Translations under genes and position numbers: made by a program
Shown: one piece after another, positions 1 to 7,144 of the stretch
Numbering within the stretch: position 1 is the first letter of the stretch
Layout: each line of letters begins with the position of its first letter
Assembly: GCA_030150425.1 (NCBI GenBank)
Contig: JASLFY010000165.1
Coordinates: 1 to 9,321 of the forward strand
Direction of reading: 5' to 3'
Source of the DNA: Yimella sp.
Lineage (GTDB): Bacteria > Actinomycetota > Actinomycetes > Actinomycetales > Dermatophilaceae
Length of the DNA: 9,321 nucleotides
The notes under the pieces: model-generated
Seen by the model: only the letters and a program-made list of their open reading frames with translations
Told to the model about the DNA's origin: nothing
Databases searched by the model: none

Positions 1-3000
1 GCGAAGGAGCGCGCCGCCCACGAGCAGGCCGTACGAGCCCATCATGCGCGGGTCAACCGCCATCTGGTCGACGAACTACACACCCGACGGCGGCTCTTCC
101 CACCGCTGACCGAGGCGGCCGACGCAGTCGAACTGCGGACCGGGGACCTGTGGCATCGCCATCCGGCCGCGTACGGGCATCTGCACTGGCGGGTCGGCGC
201 CGGCACCGTCGCGTCCCACGTACGCGCCGGCGCGGCGGAATCCGTCGATCCCGACGACACTCCCGAGCCGCTCGTCGGCGCGCCGGTGACCGTCGACCTG
301 ACCCGCCACCGCCTGGTCGGCGTGACCGGGCCGTCGAACGTTCGCGCCGCCGTGCTCGACGGCTTGCTCGTCCAACTCGCCGCCTGGCACTCCCCGAGCC
401 TGATCTCCGTCGCGGTCCTCGGCTCGCGGGTGCGCGAGCGCCACCCGGAGATCGACTGGCTCCCGCACGTGCGCCCGGACGCCCGCAGCGCCTCGCGGAT
501 CGTCGACCCGCACGACGAACTCGGGATCGCCGCACTGCTGGCCGAGCTCGGCCCGGCGAGCGAGACCGATCAGCCGGTCCGCACCATGGTGGTGATCGAC
601 GACGCGCGGGCTGTCGGGCTGCCCGCTTTCGCCGGGGTGCTGGCCGCGCCAGGGCGGTACGCGGCAACTGTCATCTGTTTCACTTCCGCCGATACAGCAT
701 TGCCGGCCCTGAGCCGGCCGGTCATCGAGCTCGGATCACCGGTGACAGCCCGACTGGACGGCGCCAGGTTCGTGCCCGACCTGCCCACGCCCGACCTCGT
801 ACGCCGAGCCCTGCGGTCCGCCCTTCCGCTCGTCGACGCGGCCCCTGCCGGCGGCACCGCGCCACCCCCGGCGCGCGTCGATCTGGAGTCGGTCTGGCGT
901 ACGGACCGCGGCGACGGGCTCCTCTCGGTGGCCGACACGGTCGCGCGCTGGTCCCGCGCCCCGTACTCGACCGAGGTGTTGCTGGGCGCCACCGGCAGCG
1001 GCCCGTACGCCGTCGACCTGCGCAGCGACGGACCGCACGCGCTGGTGGCGGGGACCACCGGCGCCGGCAAGTCGGAGCTGCTGCAGACGTTCGTCGCCGC
1101 CCTGGCCGCCGGCAACCGCCCGGACGAGTTGTCGTTCGTGCTGATCGACTACAAGGGCGGCGCGGCCTTCGCCGAGTGCGCCCGCCTGCCCCACACCGTC
1201 GGCGTGGTCACCGACCTCGACAAACACCTCACCGAACGCGCGCTGGCGTCGCTGTCGGCCGAGCTGCGGCGTCGCGAGCATCTGCTCGCGACGGTCGGGG
1301 CCAAGGACCTCGACGACTACCGCAGCCGGCCGGACCGACCACCCGTGCCGCGTCTGGTGCTGGTCATCGACGAGTTCCGGGTGCTGGCCGAGGAACTGCC
1401 CGACTTCATCACCGGACTGGTCCGACTCGCCACCGTCGGCCGGTCGCTCGGCGTCCACCTGGTCCTGGCCACCCAACGTCCGGCCGGGGTCGTCACCGCC
1501 GACATCCGGGCCAACGTGAACCTGCGGATCGCGCTGCGGGTGCGCGACGAGGGCGACTCCCACGACGTCGTCGAGTCCGCGGCGGCGGCCGGGATCCGCA
1601 CCGACACTCCGGGGCGGGCGTACGTCCGCAGTGGTTCCGGCGACCTCGTCGCCTTCCAAACGGGTCGGGTCACGCTCGCGCCCGCCACCGAGCGCACCCT
1701 GATGGTGGAGCGTCCCGGCGCACCGCCGGCCCCCGAGCCGTCCGGTCCCACGGTGCTCACCGAACTGGCCGACGTGTTCGGACGAGCAGCCGCCGAACTC
1801 GGTGTCGCCCCGGCGCCCTCGCCGTGGCTACCCCCGTTGCCCTCGACGGTGGGTGCCGACCTCGACCCGTCCGACAGCCGGGCGATCAGCGGACCGACCG
1901 CCGAACCGTTCGCACTGCTCGGTCGCCAGGACCGCCCCGACGAGCAGTCCCAGCCGACCTTCGGGTGGTGCCCCGGCGTCGACCAACACCTCGCGCTCAT
2001 CGGCGGTCCGCGCAGTGGTCGTACGACGGCGTTGCGGCGGTTGTTGCACGACGCGTGCACCCGGCGGTCGCCGCAGCAGGCGCAGGTGCACCTGCTCGAT
2101 TTCGGTCGCGCCCTGACCGATCTCGGCGAGTGGCCCCACGTGGGCAGCCGGTTGGAGCCGGACGAGCCGGGGCGGCTCATCCGGTTGGCGGAACACCTCA
2201 CCGACGTCGTCGCCGCGCGCCAGCAGACGCGCGCGACCGAACCCGCACTACTGCTGGCGATCGACGGCTGGGAGGCGTTCGTCGAGACCGCGGAGGAGCT
2301 CGTGTTCGGGCGCGTCCTGGATCAGGTGACCGCCCTGCTGCGGGACGGCCCGTCGGTCGGCGTCCACGTCGTCGTCACCGGTGGTCGGGCGCTCCTCACC
2401 AGCCGGTCGCTCCCGCTGTTCCGCAGCCAGATCGTGCTGCGCATGTCCGACCTGGACGACATCGCCGCGGCCGGCATCCCGCGGGCGGCCGTGCCGGCTG
2501 ACCTGCCGCCCGGCCGCGGGCTGATCGCACCGAGTGGCATCGAGTGTCAGTTCGCCCTACCGGCCGACGTCGCACCCAGCGGTGACCCGGCGGGCGTGCT
2601 CGGTGTTCCGGCCCTGCCGGATCGGGTCTCCGCCGCGGACCTCCAACCGTGGCCCGGCGCGCTGACGATCGGACTCGGCACCGCCGGGCCGGTCGGACTG
2701 CCGTACGGCGGTCGGGGCGATCTGGTGGCCGTGGTCGCCGGCCCACCGGGGTCGGGTCGCACGACGGCCCTGCACCTCGCCGCCGAGCGGTTGGACGACC
2801 GACCGCAGGCCTGGGTGAGCGGCGCCGCCGCGTCGGCCGCGCCGGCGTCCGCCGTACGGATAGACACGGCGCAGCAGTTGACCGACTGGCTCGCGCAGAA
2901 CCCGGCGGGCGTGGTGCTCGTCGACGACGCGGAGACGGTCCTCGGCACCGACGTGGAGGACGTGCTCGCCGACCACGCGCTCCGAGCGGTCCACCGAGGT

Positions 3001-3231
3001 GGCGTACTCCTGCTCGGTGCGGCGGCGATCGACCTGGCGGGCAACTACCGCGAACTGGTCGCCGAACTCCGCCGACGCCAGACAGGTGTGTTCCTCACAC
3101 CGACACAGCCGGAGGGCGACTTCCTCGGTCTAAGGTTCCCGACACTCGACCGTCCGCGCCCGGGCGCCGGATTCTGTTGCGTGCGAGGCACCTTGACCGA
3201 GGTGCAGGTCGCCCTGCCGGGTCGTCAGTGA
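1..3231 (+). CDS. FtsK/SpoIIIE (EccC/EssC-like) triple-module ATPase, 5' end outside the window
   Basis: This looks like the cytoplasmic part of a membrane-anchored ATPase that moves protein (EccC/EssC of type VII secretion) or DNA. The frame is open from base 1, giving 1076 residues (numbered from base 1) before TGA. Residues 1-40 resemble a charged linker. L50-W51 to G68 (LW-x-R-x-P, then RVGAG) matches the conserved segment before the first ATPase. Module 1 has Walker A GTTGAGKS (351-358), DYKGG (383-387), Walker B LVLVIDEF (452-459) and LATQRP (489-494). Module 2 has GGPRSGRTT (668-676) and LLLAIDG (750-756). Module 3 has GPPGSGRTT (914-922) and VVLVDDAE (971-978). Each module ends with a PG-x-(A/G)...Q signature (538-553, 837-850, 1054-1069). 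The GTG at 286 is not the start, because family similarity continues upstream. The missing N-terminus probably holds membrane helices and perhaps FHA domains (inference). No WXG100 or other ESX gene is in view, so a secretion role is unproven. Confidence 0.88.
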   Translation, partial: AKERAAHEQAVRAHHARVNRHLVDELHTRRRLFPPLTEAADAVELRTGDLWHRHPAAYGHLHWRVGAGTVASHVRAGAAESVDPDDTPEPLVGAPVTVDLTRHRLVGVTGPSNVRAAVLDGLLVQLAAWHSPSLISVAVLGSRVRERHPEIDWLPHVRPDARSASRIVDPHDELGIAALLAELGPASETDQPVRTMVVIDDARAVGLPAFAGVLAAPGRYAATVICFTSADTALPALSRPVIELGSPVTARLDGARFVPDLPTPDLVRRALRSALPLVDAAPAGGTAPPPARVDLESVWRTDRGDGLLSVADTVARWSRAPYSTEVLLGATGSGPYAVDLRSDGPHALVAGTTGAGKSELLQTFVAALAAGNRPDELSFVLIDYKGGAAFAECARLPHTVGVVTDLDKHLTERALASLSAELRRREHLLATVGAKDLDDYRSRPDRPPVPRLVLVIDEFRVLAEELPDFITGLVRLATVGRSLGVHLVLATQRPAGVVTADIRANVNLRIALRVRDEGDSHDVVESAAAAGIRTDTPGRAYVRSGSGDLVAFQTGRVTLAPATERTLMVERPGAPPAPEPSGPTVLTELADVFGRAAAELGVAPAPSPWLPPLPSTVGADLDPSDSRAISGPTAEPFALLGRQDRPDEQSQPTFGWCPGVDQHLALIGGPRSGRTTALRRLLHDACTRRSPQQAQVHLLDFGRALTDLGEWPHVGSRLEPDEPGRLIRLAEHLTDVVAARQQTRATEPALLLAIDGWEAFVETAEELVFGRVLDQVTALLRDGPSVGVHVVVTGGRALLTSRSLPLFRSQIVLRMSDLDDIAAAGIPRAAVPADLPPGRGLIAPSGIECQFALPADVAPSGDPAGVLGVPALPDRVSAADLQPWPGALTIGLGTAGPVGLPYGGRGDLVAVVAGPPGSGRTTALHLAAERLDDRPQAWVSGAAASAAPASAVRIDTAQQLTDWLAQNPAGVVLVDDAETVLGTDVEDVLADHALRAVHRGGVLLLGAAAIDLAGNYRELVAELRRRQTGVFLTPTQPEGDFLGLRFPTLDRPRPGAGFCCVRGTLTEVQVALPGRQ

Positions 3232-3719
3232 CCGAGGTTCATCTGGTCGAGCATCTCCCGCGCTTGCTGCGCGCCGGAGTGTTCGACCAACACCTCGTAC
3301 TTCGTGGCGACGACCTGGGTCACCGAGGTGAAGTCCCGACGCCCGCGGGTGGCGGCGTAGCCGATCGCGGCCCAGATCGCACCGAAGATCGCACCGAACA
3401 GAACGGTCGAGACCAGGATGCCGAGCAGCGATCCGCTGCCGAACATGCTGAAGATCAGACCGACGAACAGACCCATCCACGCACCGGAGGCGAGGCCGCC
3501 GAGCAGCACCTTGTTCCAGTCCAGGCGACCGGTGATCCGCTCCATCTGCTTCAGGTCGGTGCCGACGATCATGCAGTTCTGCACCGGGAACTCGTGGTCG
3601 GACAGGTAGTCGACCGCGCGCTGGGCGTCCTCGTACTTGTCATAGGTCGCCAGCGACATCGGGAAGTTGAGCGCGAGAGAGGGGAACTGGGGTGACGGGC
3701 GCATGCCGGGAGTGCTCAT
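3225..3719 (-). CDS. YflT-domain general stress membrane protein
   Basis: A 164-residue protein resembling the actinobacterial 'general stress protein' family with a YflT (GSP17M-like) domain; its biochemical role is not established. After a proline-rich N-terminus, residues 23-66 carry the soluble domain (SLATYDKYEDAQRAVDYLSD, then FPVQN, IVGTDL and ERITGRL), a pattern I recognise from this family. Two hydrophobic helices follow (about 71-93 and 98-123), then a basic TRGRRDF turn and a short C-terminal domain (131-160). The first helix has glycines at 75, 79, 83 and 87, a glycine zipper that favours tight helix packing. The start ATG (complement of 3717-3719) is preceded by GGTGGGAG nine bases away. 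A later Met21 sits just before the conserved domain and is a possible alternative start, but lacks that context. The stop overlaps the convergent ATPase stop by 7 bases. Divergent from recC; no clear promoter of its own was found. Confidence 0.85.
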   Translation of the reverse strand: MSTPGMRPSPQFPSLALNFPMSLATYDKYEDAQRAVDYLSDHEFPVQNCMIVGTDLKQMERITGRLDWNKVLLGGLASGAWMGLFVGLIFSMFGSGSLLGILVSTVLFGAIFGAIWAAIGYAATRGRRDFTSVTQVVATKYEVLVEHSGAQQAREMLDQMNLGH

Positions 3720-3728
3720 GGCAGCAGT

Positions 3729-3736
3729 CTCCCACC
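3729..3736 (-). promoter_or_regulatory. Ribosome binding site of the YflT-domain gene
   Basis: Read on the - strand this is GGTGGGAG, a purine-rich Shine-Dalgarno-like sequence ending nine bases before the ATG at 3719. It supports that ATG over the internal Met codons. It also means this gene is translated from a leadered mRNA, unlike the divergent recC. Confidence 0.6.
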
Positions 3737-3748
3737 GCCCACCACCCG

Positions 3749-3771
3749 TTGTCGGTGGTCGCGTCTAGAGT
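3749..3771 (+). promoter_or_regulatory. PafBC-type (RecA-NDp) DNA-damage promoter of recC
   Basis: TTGTCGGTG at 3749-3757, exactly 8 bases, then TAGAGT at 3766-3771. This agrees at every defined position with the mycobacterial RecA-independent damage promoter, tTGTCRgtg-N8-TAnnnT. That motif is known to drive recA and other repair genes when the activator PafBC works with RNA polymerase. The spacing and the position, ending 7 bases before the recC GTG, make coincidence unlikely. The predicted transcription start is 3778 or 3779, which would give a leaderless recC mRNA. Damage induction is inferred from the motif; the pafBC genes are not in this window. Confidence 0.82.
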
Positions 3772-3782
3772 CCACGACGTGG
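3772..3782. repeat. 11-base perfect palindrome over the recC start codon
   Basis: CCACG, a central A, then CGTGG: a perfect inverted repeat covering the predicted transcription start and the GTG start codon (3779-3781). Its place is right for an operator, but the arms are only 5 bases and the DNA is GC-rich, so chance is a real alternative. It does not resemble the actinobacterial LexA box (TCGAAC-N4-GTTCGA). Confidence 0.35.
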
Positions 3783-6700
3783 CTCTCCTCCTGCACCGCT
3801 CGGACCACCCCGAGGCGCTCGCCGCCGGGTTGGCCGACCTGCTGCGTGCCGAGCCGCTCGACGTCTTCGCGCAGGAGTGGATCGTCGCCCCGACCCGCGG
3901 CGTCGAGCGCTGGTTGGCGCAACGGATGTCCCACACCCTCGGCGCCGCGACCGGCTCCGACGGCGTCGCCGCCGGTCTGCGCTTCTTCACCCCCTCGTCC
4001 CTCGTCTCGTTGCTGCTCGACCGCGACCGCGACGACCCGTGGTCGCCCGACCGGATGGTGTGGGCCGTGCTCGGCGCGATCGACGAGTGCTGCGGTCGGC
4101 CCGGGTTCGAAACCCTGACCGCCCACCTCGGCGGGGGGCCCGCGCAGGACGATCCGGAGGCCGAATGGCAGCGCGGCATACGCCGCGGCCGGCGCTATGC
4201 CGTGGCGCGCCGCCTGGCTGGGTTGTTCGCGGCGTACGCCCGGGAGCGGCCTGCCGTGCTGGTCGACTGGGAGTCCGGCGGTCACGGCGACGGTCTGGGC
4301 GGTTCACTGCCCGACGACCTGCGCTGGCAGCCGCCGTTGTGGCGCACCACCCTGGAGGTCGTACGCCGCTGGAGCGGCGCCGACACCGAGTCACCGGTCC
4401 AGCGGCAGCAGCGCGTGCTGAGCCAACTGCGCAGCGGCGACCGAGGTCTCTCGCTCCCCCCGCGCATCTCCCTGTTCGGCCACACCCGGCTGACCCGCAG
4501 CGACATCGAGCTGCTCGGTGCCGCCGGCGAACAGGTCGACATCCACCTGTGGCTGCCCCACCCCTCCCCCGAGCTCTGGTCCGCCGTCACGGCGGCCGGC
4601 GCCACGGGCGGCCCGCGGGCCGACGACGACACCGCTCGTTCCGCCCACCATCCACTCCTGGCGACGCTCGGCCGCGACGTACGCGAGTTGCAGCAGACCC
4701 TCCACGCCGCCACCGACCTCGGTCCGGCCGCCCGGCCCGGCGCCACCGGAGCCACCCGACTTGCGTTGTTGCAGAACGACATCCGCAACAACGTGGAGCC
4801 CGACCCCACCCGATCGGTGTCGGCCGACGACCTGTCCGTCCAGGTCCACGCGTGCCACGGACCGAACCGCCAGGTCGAGGTGCTGCGCGAGGTGCTCACC
4901 GCCGCGTTCGAGGCCGACCACTCCTTGCAGCCGCGCGACGTGTTGGTCATGTGTCCCGACGTCGAACGGTTCGCGCCGTTGATCCGCGCCACCTTCGACG
5001 GGGCGCCGGATGCGGCCGAGGACGGGTCGACCGGCCGTCACCCCGGTCGTCGACTGCGGGTGCAGCTGGCCGACCGATCACTCGCCGCGGTCAATCCGCT
5101 CGTCGACCTCGCCCACCGGGTGGTCGCCCTGGTTTCCGGCCGGATCACCGCCTCCGAGGTCCTCGACCTCGCCGCCCACGAGGCGGTCCTGCGCCGCTTC
5201 GGATTCGACGAGGAGGACCTCGACCTGCTGGCCGGTTGGCTCCACGACACCGGCGTCCGGTGGGGGTTGGACGGCGACCACCGTGCGGCGTACGGCCTGG
5301 GCGGGTTGACCGACAACACCTGGACCGGCGCCCTCGACCGGCTCGTCCTCGGCGCCGGAGTGGCGGCCGGATCCGACGCCGCGGTGGCCGATCTGTTGCC
5401 GGTCGACTCGGTGGGCAGCGCCGACATCCGCACCGCCGGCCGGTTCACCGAGTTGTTGGAACGCATCCGGCGCGCGGTCACGACCGCCGGGTCGGTCAGC
5501 TCCGCCGCGCCGGCCGGGCGCGGTGAACTCACTGCCGCGGAGTGGGCCGACTGGCTGGCCGACACCGTGGCCGCGATCGGCGCCCCGGCCTCCGACCAGC
5601 CGTGGCAGATGGAACAGCTGCGCCGCGAGCTGGACCGGATCGCCGAGACGGCCGGTGATCGGATCTCGTTGCGGCTCAGCGACGTACGCGTGCTGTTGGA
5701 CCAGCGGTGGGGCGCCCGGCCGAGCCGCGCGAACTTCCGCACCGGAGCGGTGACCGTCTGCACGATGGTGCCGATGCGGTCGATCCCCCACCGCCTGGTG
5801 GTGGTGCTCGGCGTCGACGACGGTGTCTATCCGCGCTCCCCGATCACCGATGACGACGACGTCCTGGCCCGGTCCCCGCAGGTCGGCGAGCGCGACCTGC
5901 GCAGCGAGGATCGCCAGCTACTGCTGGACGCCGTCATGGCCGCCGGCGAGACCTTCGTCGCGATCTACTCCGGGTTCGACGAACACACCGGACTGCGCCG
6001 CCCGCCGGCCGTCCCGCTGCAGGAATTGCTGTCGGCGGCGAGTCTCACGGCGACGGCCGGCGACGAGTCCCGTCCGTTCCTGCGCCACCACACCCTGCAG
6101 GCGTTCGACAGTCGTAACTTCGACCCGGCCGTCGCGCCGACCCCGGGCGGTTCGTTCGACGTCGCCGCCCACGCGGCGTCGGTCGCGCTGCGCACGCACC
6201 GACTGTCGCCGACGCCACCGAGCTCGATGACCGACCTCCGGCTCAGCCCGGTCGCCTCGACCGAGGTCACGCTCGCCGAACTGAAGTCGTTCTTCGACAA
6301 CCCGGCGCGCGAGTTCCTGCGCCGCCGACTCAACATCACCGTCGCCCACGAAGCCGACGAGATCGACGACTCGCTGCCGATCGAGTTGGACTCCTTGGAG
6401 CAGTGGGCGATCGGCGACCGCATGATGACGGCGGTGTTGAACGGTGCGCCGCTGGACGCCGTCCGCGCCGCCGAGGAACGCCGCGGCAGCCTCCCGCCGG
6501 GCCCGTTGCGCGCCGACCTGCTGACCAAGATCAGTGCGGAGGTCGCGTCGCTGACCACCGGGGTCGGTGACCGCGACCAACGGTCGATGGAGATCGGCCT
6601 CGACCTCGAGGGCGTACGACTGACCGGGGTCGTCGGCGGACTCACCGACACCGGACCCGAATTGCGCACCTACTCACGACTGTCCGCCAAACACATGGTC

Positions 6701-7144
6701 GGCGCGTGGATCGATCTGCTGGCGCTGGCCGCGGCCGGCGAATCCGCTGCACCCCTCGCCGCCCATCTGCACGGCCGCCGCGGCGACGTCACCCTGACGG
6801 CGCCGCCAGCCGATCTCGCCCGGCAATTCCTGACCGCCCTGATCGGCTACCGCGACAGCGGACTGCGGTCCCCGCTCGGCATTCCGCCGAAGACGGCGAG
6901 CTCCTACGCGTGGGCCGTACGCAACGCCGACGACCCGCGCGAACCGGGCGCCGTTCAACGCGGCTACGCCCAGGCCCGCAAGGACTGGGAGGGCGACCGC
7001 TTCCCCGGCGAGAACGACAACGCCTGGTGGCAGCGCGTGCTGGGCCGTGCCGCCACCATCGAACAGCTCGACGCCAACGGCTCCCTGCGTTACTGGGCTC
7101 CGTTGGTGTGGGGCCCGATCCATCAGGCCGGTGGTCGACCATGA
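3779..7144 (+). CDS. recC: RecC subunit of the RecBCD helicase-nuclease
   Basis: RecC is the scaffold of RecBCD: it holds RecB and RecD, splits the duplex at a double-strand end and, in E. coli, recognises Chi in the passing strand. With the GTG at 3779 the product is 1121 residues, close to E. coli RecC (1122). It begins (M)ALLLHRSD, as RecC proteins do. VAPTRGVERW (36-45) stands where a helicase would have Walker A; no GKT is present, as expected for RecC's inactive helicase fold. Further family marks are CHGPNRQVEVL (359-369) followed by PRDVLVM, and LVVVLGVDDGVYPR (673-686). The C-terminal part from about 827 (TLAELKSFFDNPAREF) matches the inactive nuclease-like domain that contacts RecB. 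The frame is open up to a GTG at 3692, but that lies inside the divergent gene and would encode a 29-residue extension atypical of RecC across the promoter; the leaderless promoter supports 3779. It overlaps recB by four bases. Confidence 0.95.
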   Translation: MALLLHRSDHPEALAAGLADLLRAEPLDVFAQEWIVAPTRGVERWLAQRMSHTLGAATGSDGVAAGLRFFTPSSLVSLLLDRDRDDPWSPDRMVWAVLGAIDECCGRPGFETLTAHLGGGPAQDDPEAEWQRGIRRGRRYAVARRLAGLFAAYARERPAVLVDWESGGHGDGLGGSLPDDLRWQPPLWRTTLEVVRRWSGADTESPVQRQQRVLSQLRSGDRGLSLPPRISLFGHTRLTRSDIELLGAAGEQVDIHLWLPHPSPELWSAVTAAGATGGPRADDDTARSAHHPLLATLGRDVRELQQTLHAATDLGPAARPGATGATRLALLQNDIRNNVEPDPTRSVSADDLSVQVHACHGPNRQVEVLREVLTAAFEADHSLQPRDVLVMCPDVERFAPLIRATFDGAPDAAEDGSTGRHPGRRLRVQLADRSLAAVNPLVDLAHRVVALVSGRITASEVLDLAAHEAVLRRFGFDEEDLDLLAGWLHDTGVRWGLDGDHRAAYGLGGLTDNTWTGALDRLVLGAGVAAGSDAAVADLLPVDSVGSADIRTAGRFTELLERIRRAVTTAGSVSSAAPAGRGELTAAEWADWLADTVAAIGAPASDQPWQMEQLRRELDRIAETAGDRISLRLSDVRVLLDQRWGARPSRANFRTGAVTVCTMVPMRSIPHRLVVVLGVDDGVYPRSPITDDDDVLARSPQVGERDLRSEDRQLLLDAVMAAGETFVAIYSGFDEHTGLRRPPAVPLQELLSAASLTATAGDESRPFLRHHTLQAFDSRNFDPAVAPTPGGSFDVAAHAASVALRTHRLSPTPPSSMTDLRLSPVASTEVTLAELKSFFDNPAREFLRRRLNITVAHEADEIDDSLPIELDSLEQWAIGDRMMTAVLNGAPLDAVRAAEERRGSLPPGPLRADLLTKISAEVASLTTGVGDRDQRSMEIGLDLEGVRLTGVVGGLTDTGPELRTYSRLSAKHMVGAWIDLLALAAAGESAAPLAAHLHGRRGDVTLTAPPADLARQFLTALIGYRDSGLRSPLGIPPKTASSYAWAVRNADDPREPGAVQRGYAQARKDWEGDRFPGENDNAWWQRVLGRAATIEQLDANGSLRYWAPLVWGPIHQAGGRP
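7130..7134 (+). promoter_or_regulatory. Ribosome binding site of recB inside recC
   Basis: GGTGG, within the last codons of recC, ends six bases before the recB ATG at 7141. With the ATGA overlap this favours translational coupling of recB to recC. Confidence 0.5.

Larger units (their letters stand above)
3720..3778. other. Divergent intergenic region between the stress-protein gene and recC
   Basis: About 59 bases separate the two divergent start codons, the only non-coding DNA in the window. It holds the ribosome binding site of the leftward gene, the PafBC-type promoter of recC and most of a short palindrome at the recC start. The leftward gene has no convincing -10/-35 pair here; the best - strand hexamer is TAGACG, overlapping the same TCTAGA (3764-3769) used by the recC promoter, so its promoter may overlap this one or lie inside the 5' end of recC. 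Confidence 0.75.

Noticed and set aside
286..288. GTG at 286 as the start of the FtsK/SpoIIIE-type gene
   Set aside because: The same frame is open to base 1, and residues 50-68 carry a conserved pre-ATPase segment (LW-x-R-x-P ... RVGAG), so the gene enters the window from the left.
1041..1048. GCTGGTGG, identical to E. coli Chi, inside the ATPase gene
   Set aside because: Chi sequence is species-specific and the actinobacterial RecBCD need not recognise this octamer; a single occurrence in GC-rich DNA carries no weight.
150..2501. Long open frame of 783 codons in another + frame over the ATPase gene
   Set aside because: Its product is a low-complexity Arg/Pro/Ala/Gly run, typical of an off-frame reading of GC-rich coding DNA; the frame ending at 3231 has the ATPase motifs.
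3188..3205. Hairpin GCACCT/AGGTGC just beyond the stress-protein stop, as a terminator
   Set aside because: The stem is only 6 base pairs, lies inside the ATPase coding region and has no T-run on the - strand; too weak to call.
3259..3273. Inverted repeat CGCGC-TTGCT-GCGCG downstream of the ATPase stop, as a terminator
   Set aside because: A 5-base-pair stem within the stress-protein coding sequence, with no T-run; expected by chance in GC-rich DNA.
3750..3775. - strand TAGACG as the -10 of the stress-protein gene
   Set aside because: It lacks the final T of TAnnnT and no -35-like element stands about 17 bases upstream; the same bases are better explained by the recC promoter on the + strand.
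3692..3778. Earlier GTG (3692) as the start of recC
   Set aside because: The added 29 residues look unrelated to RecC, would overlap the start of the divergent gene and would run through the PafBC-type promoter. GTG 3779 gives a typical RecC N-terminus and length.
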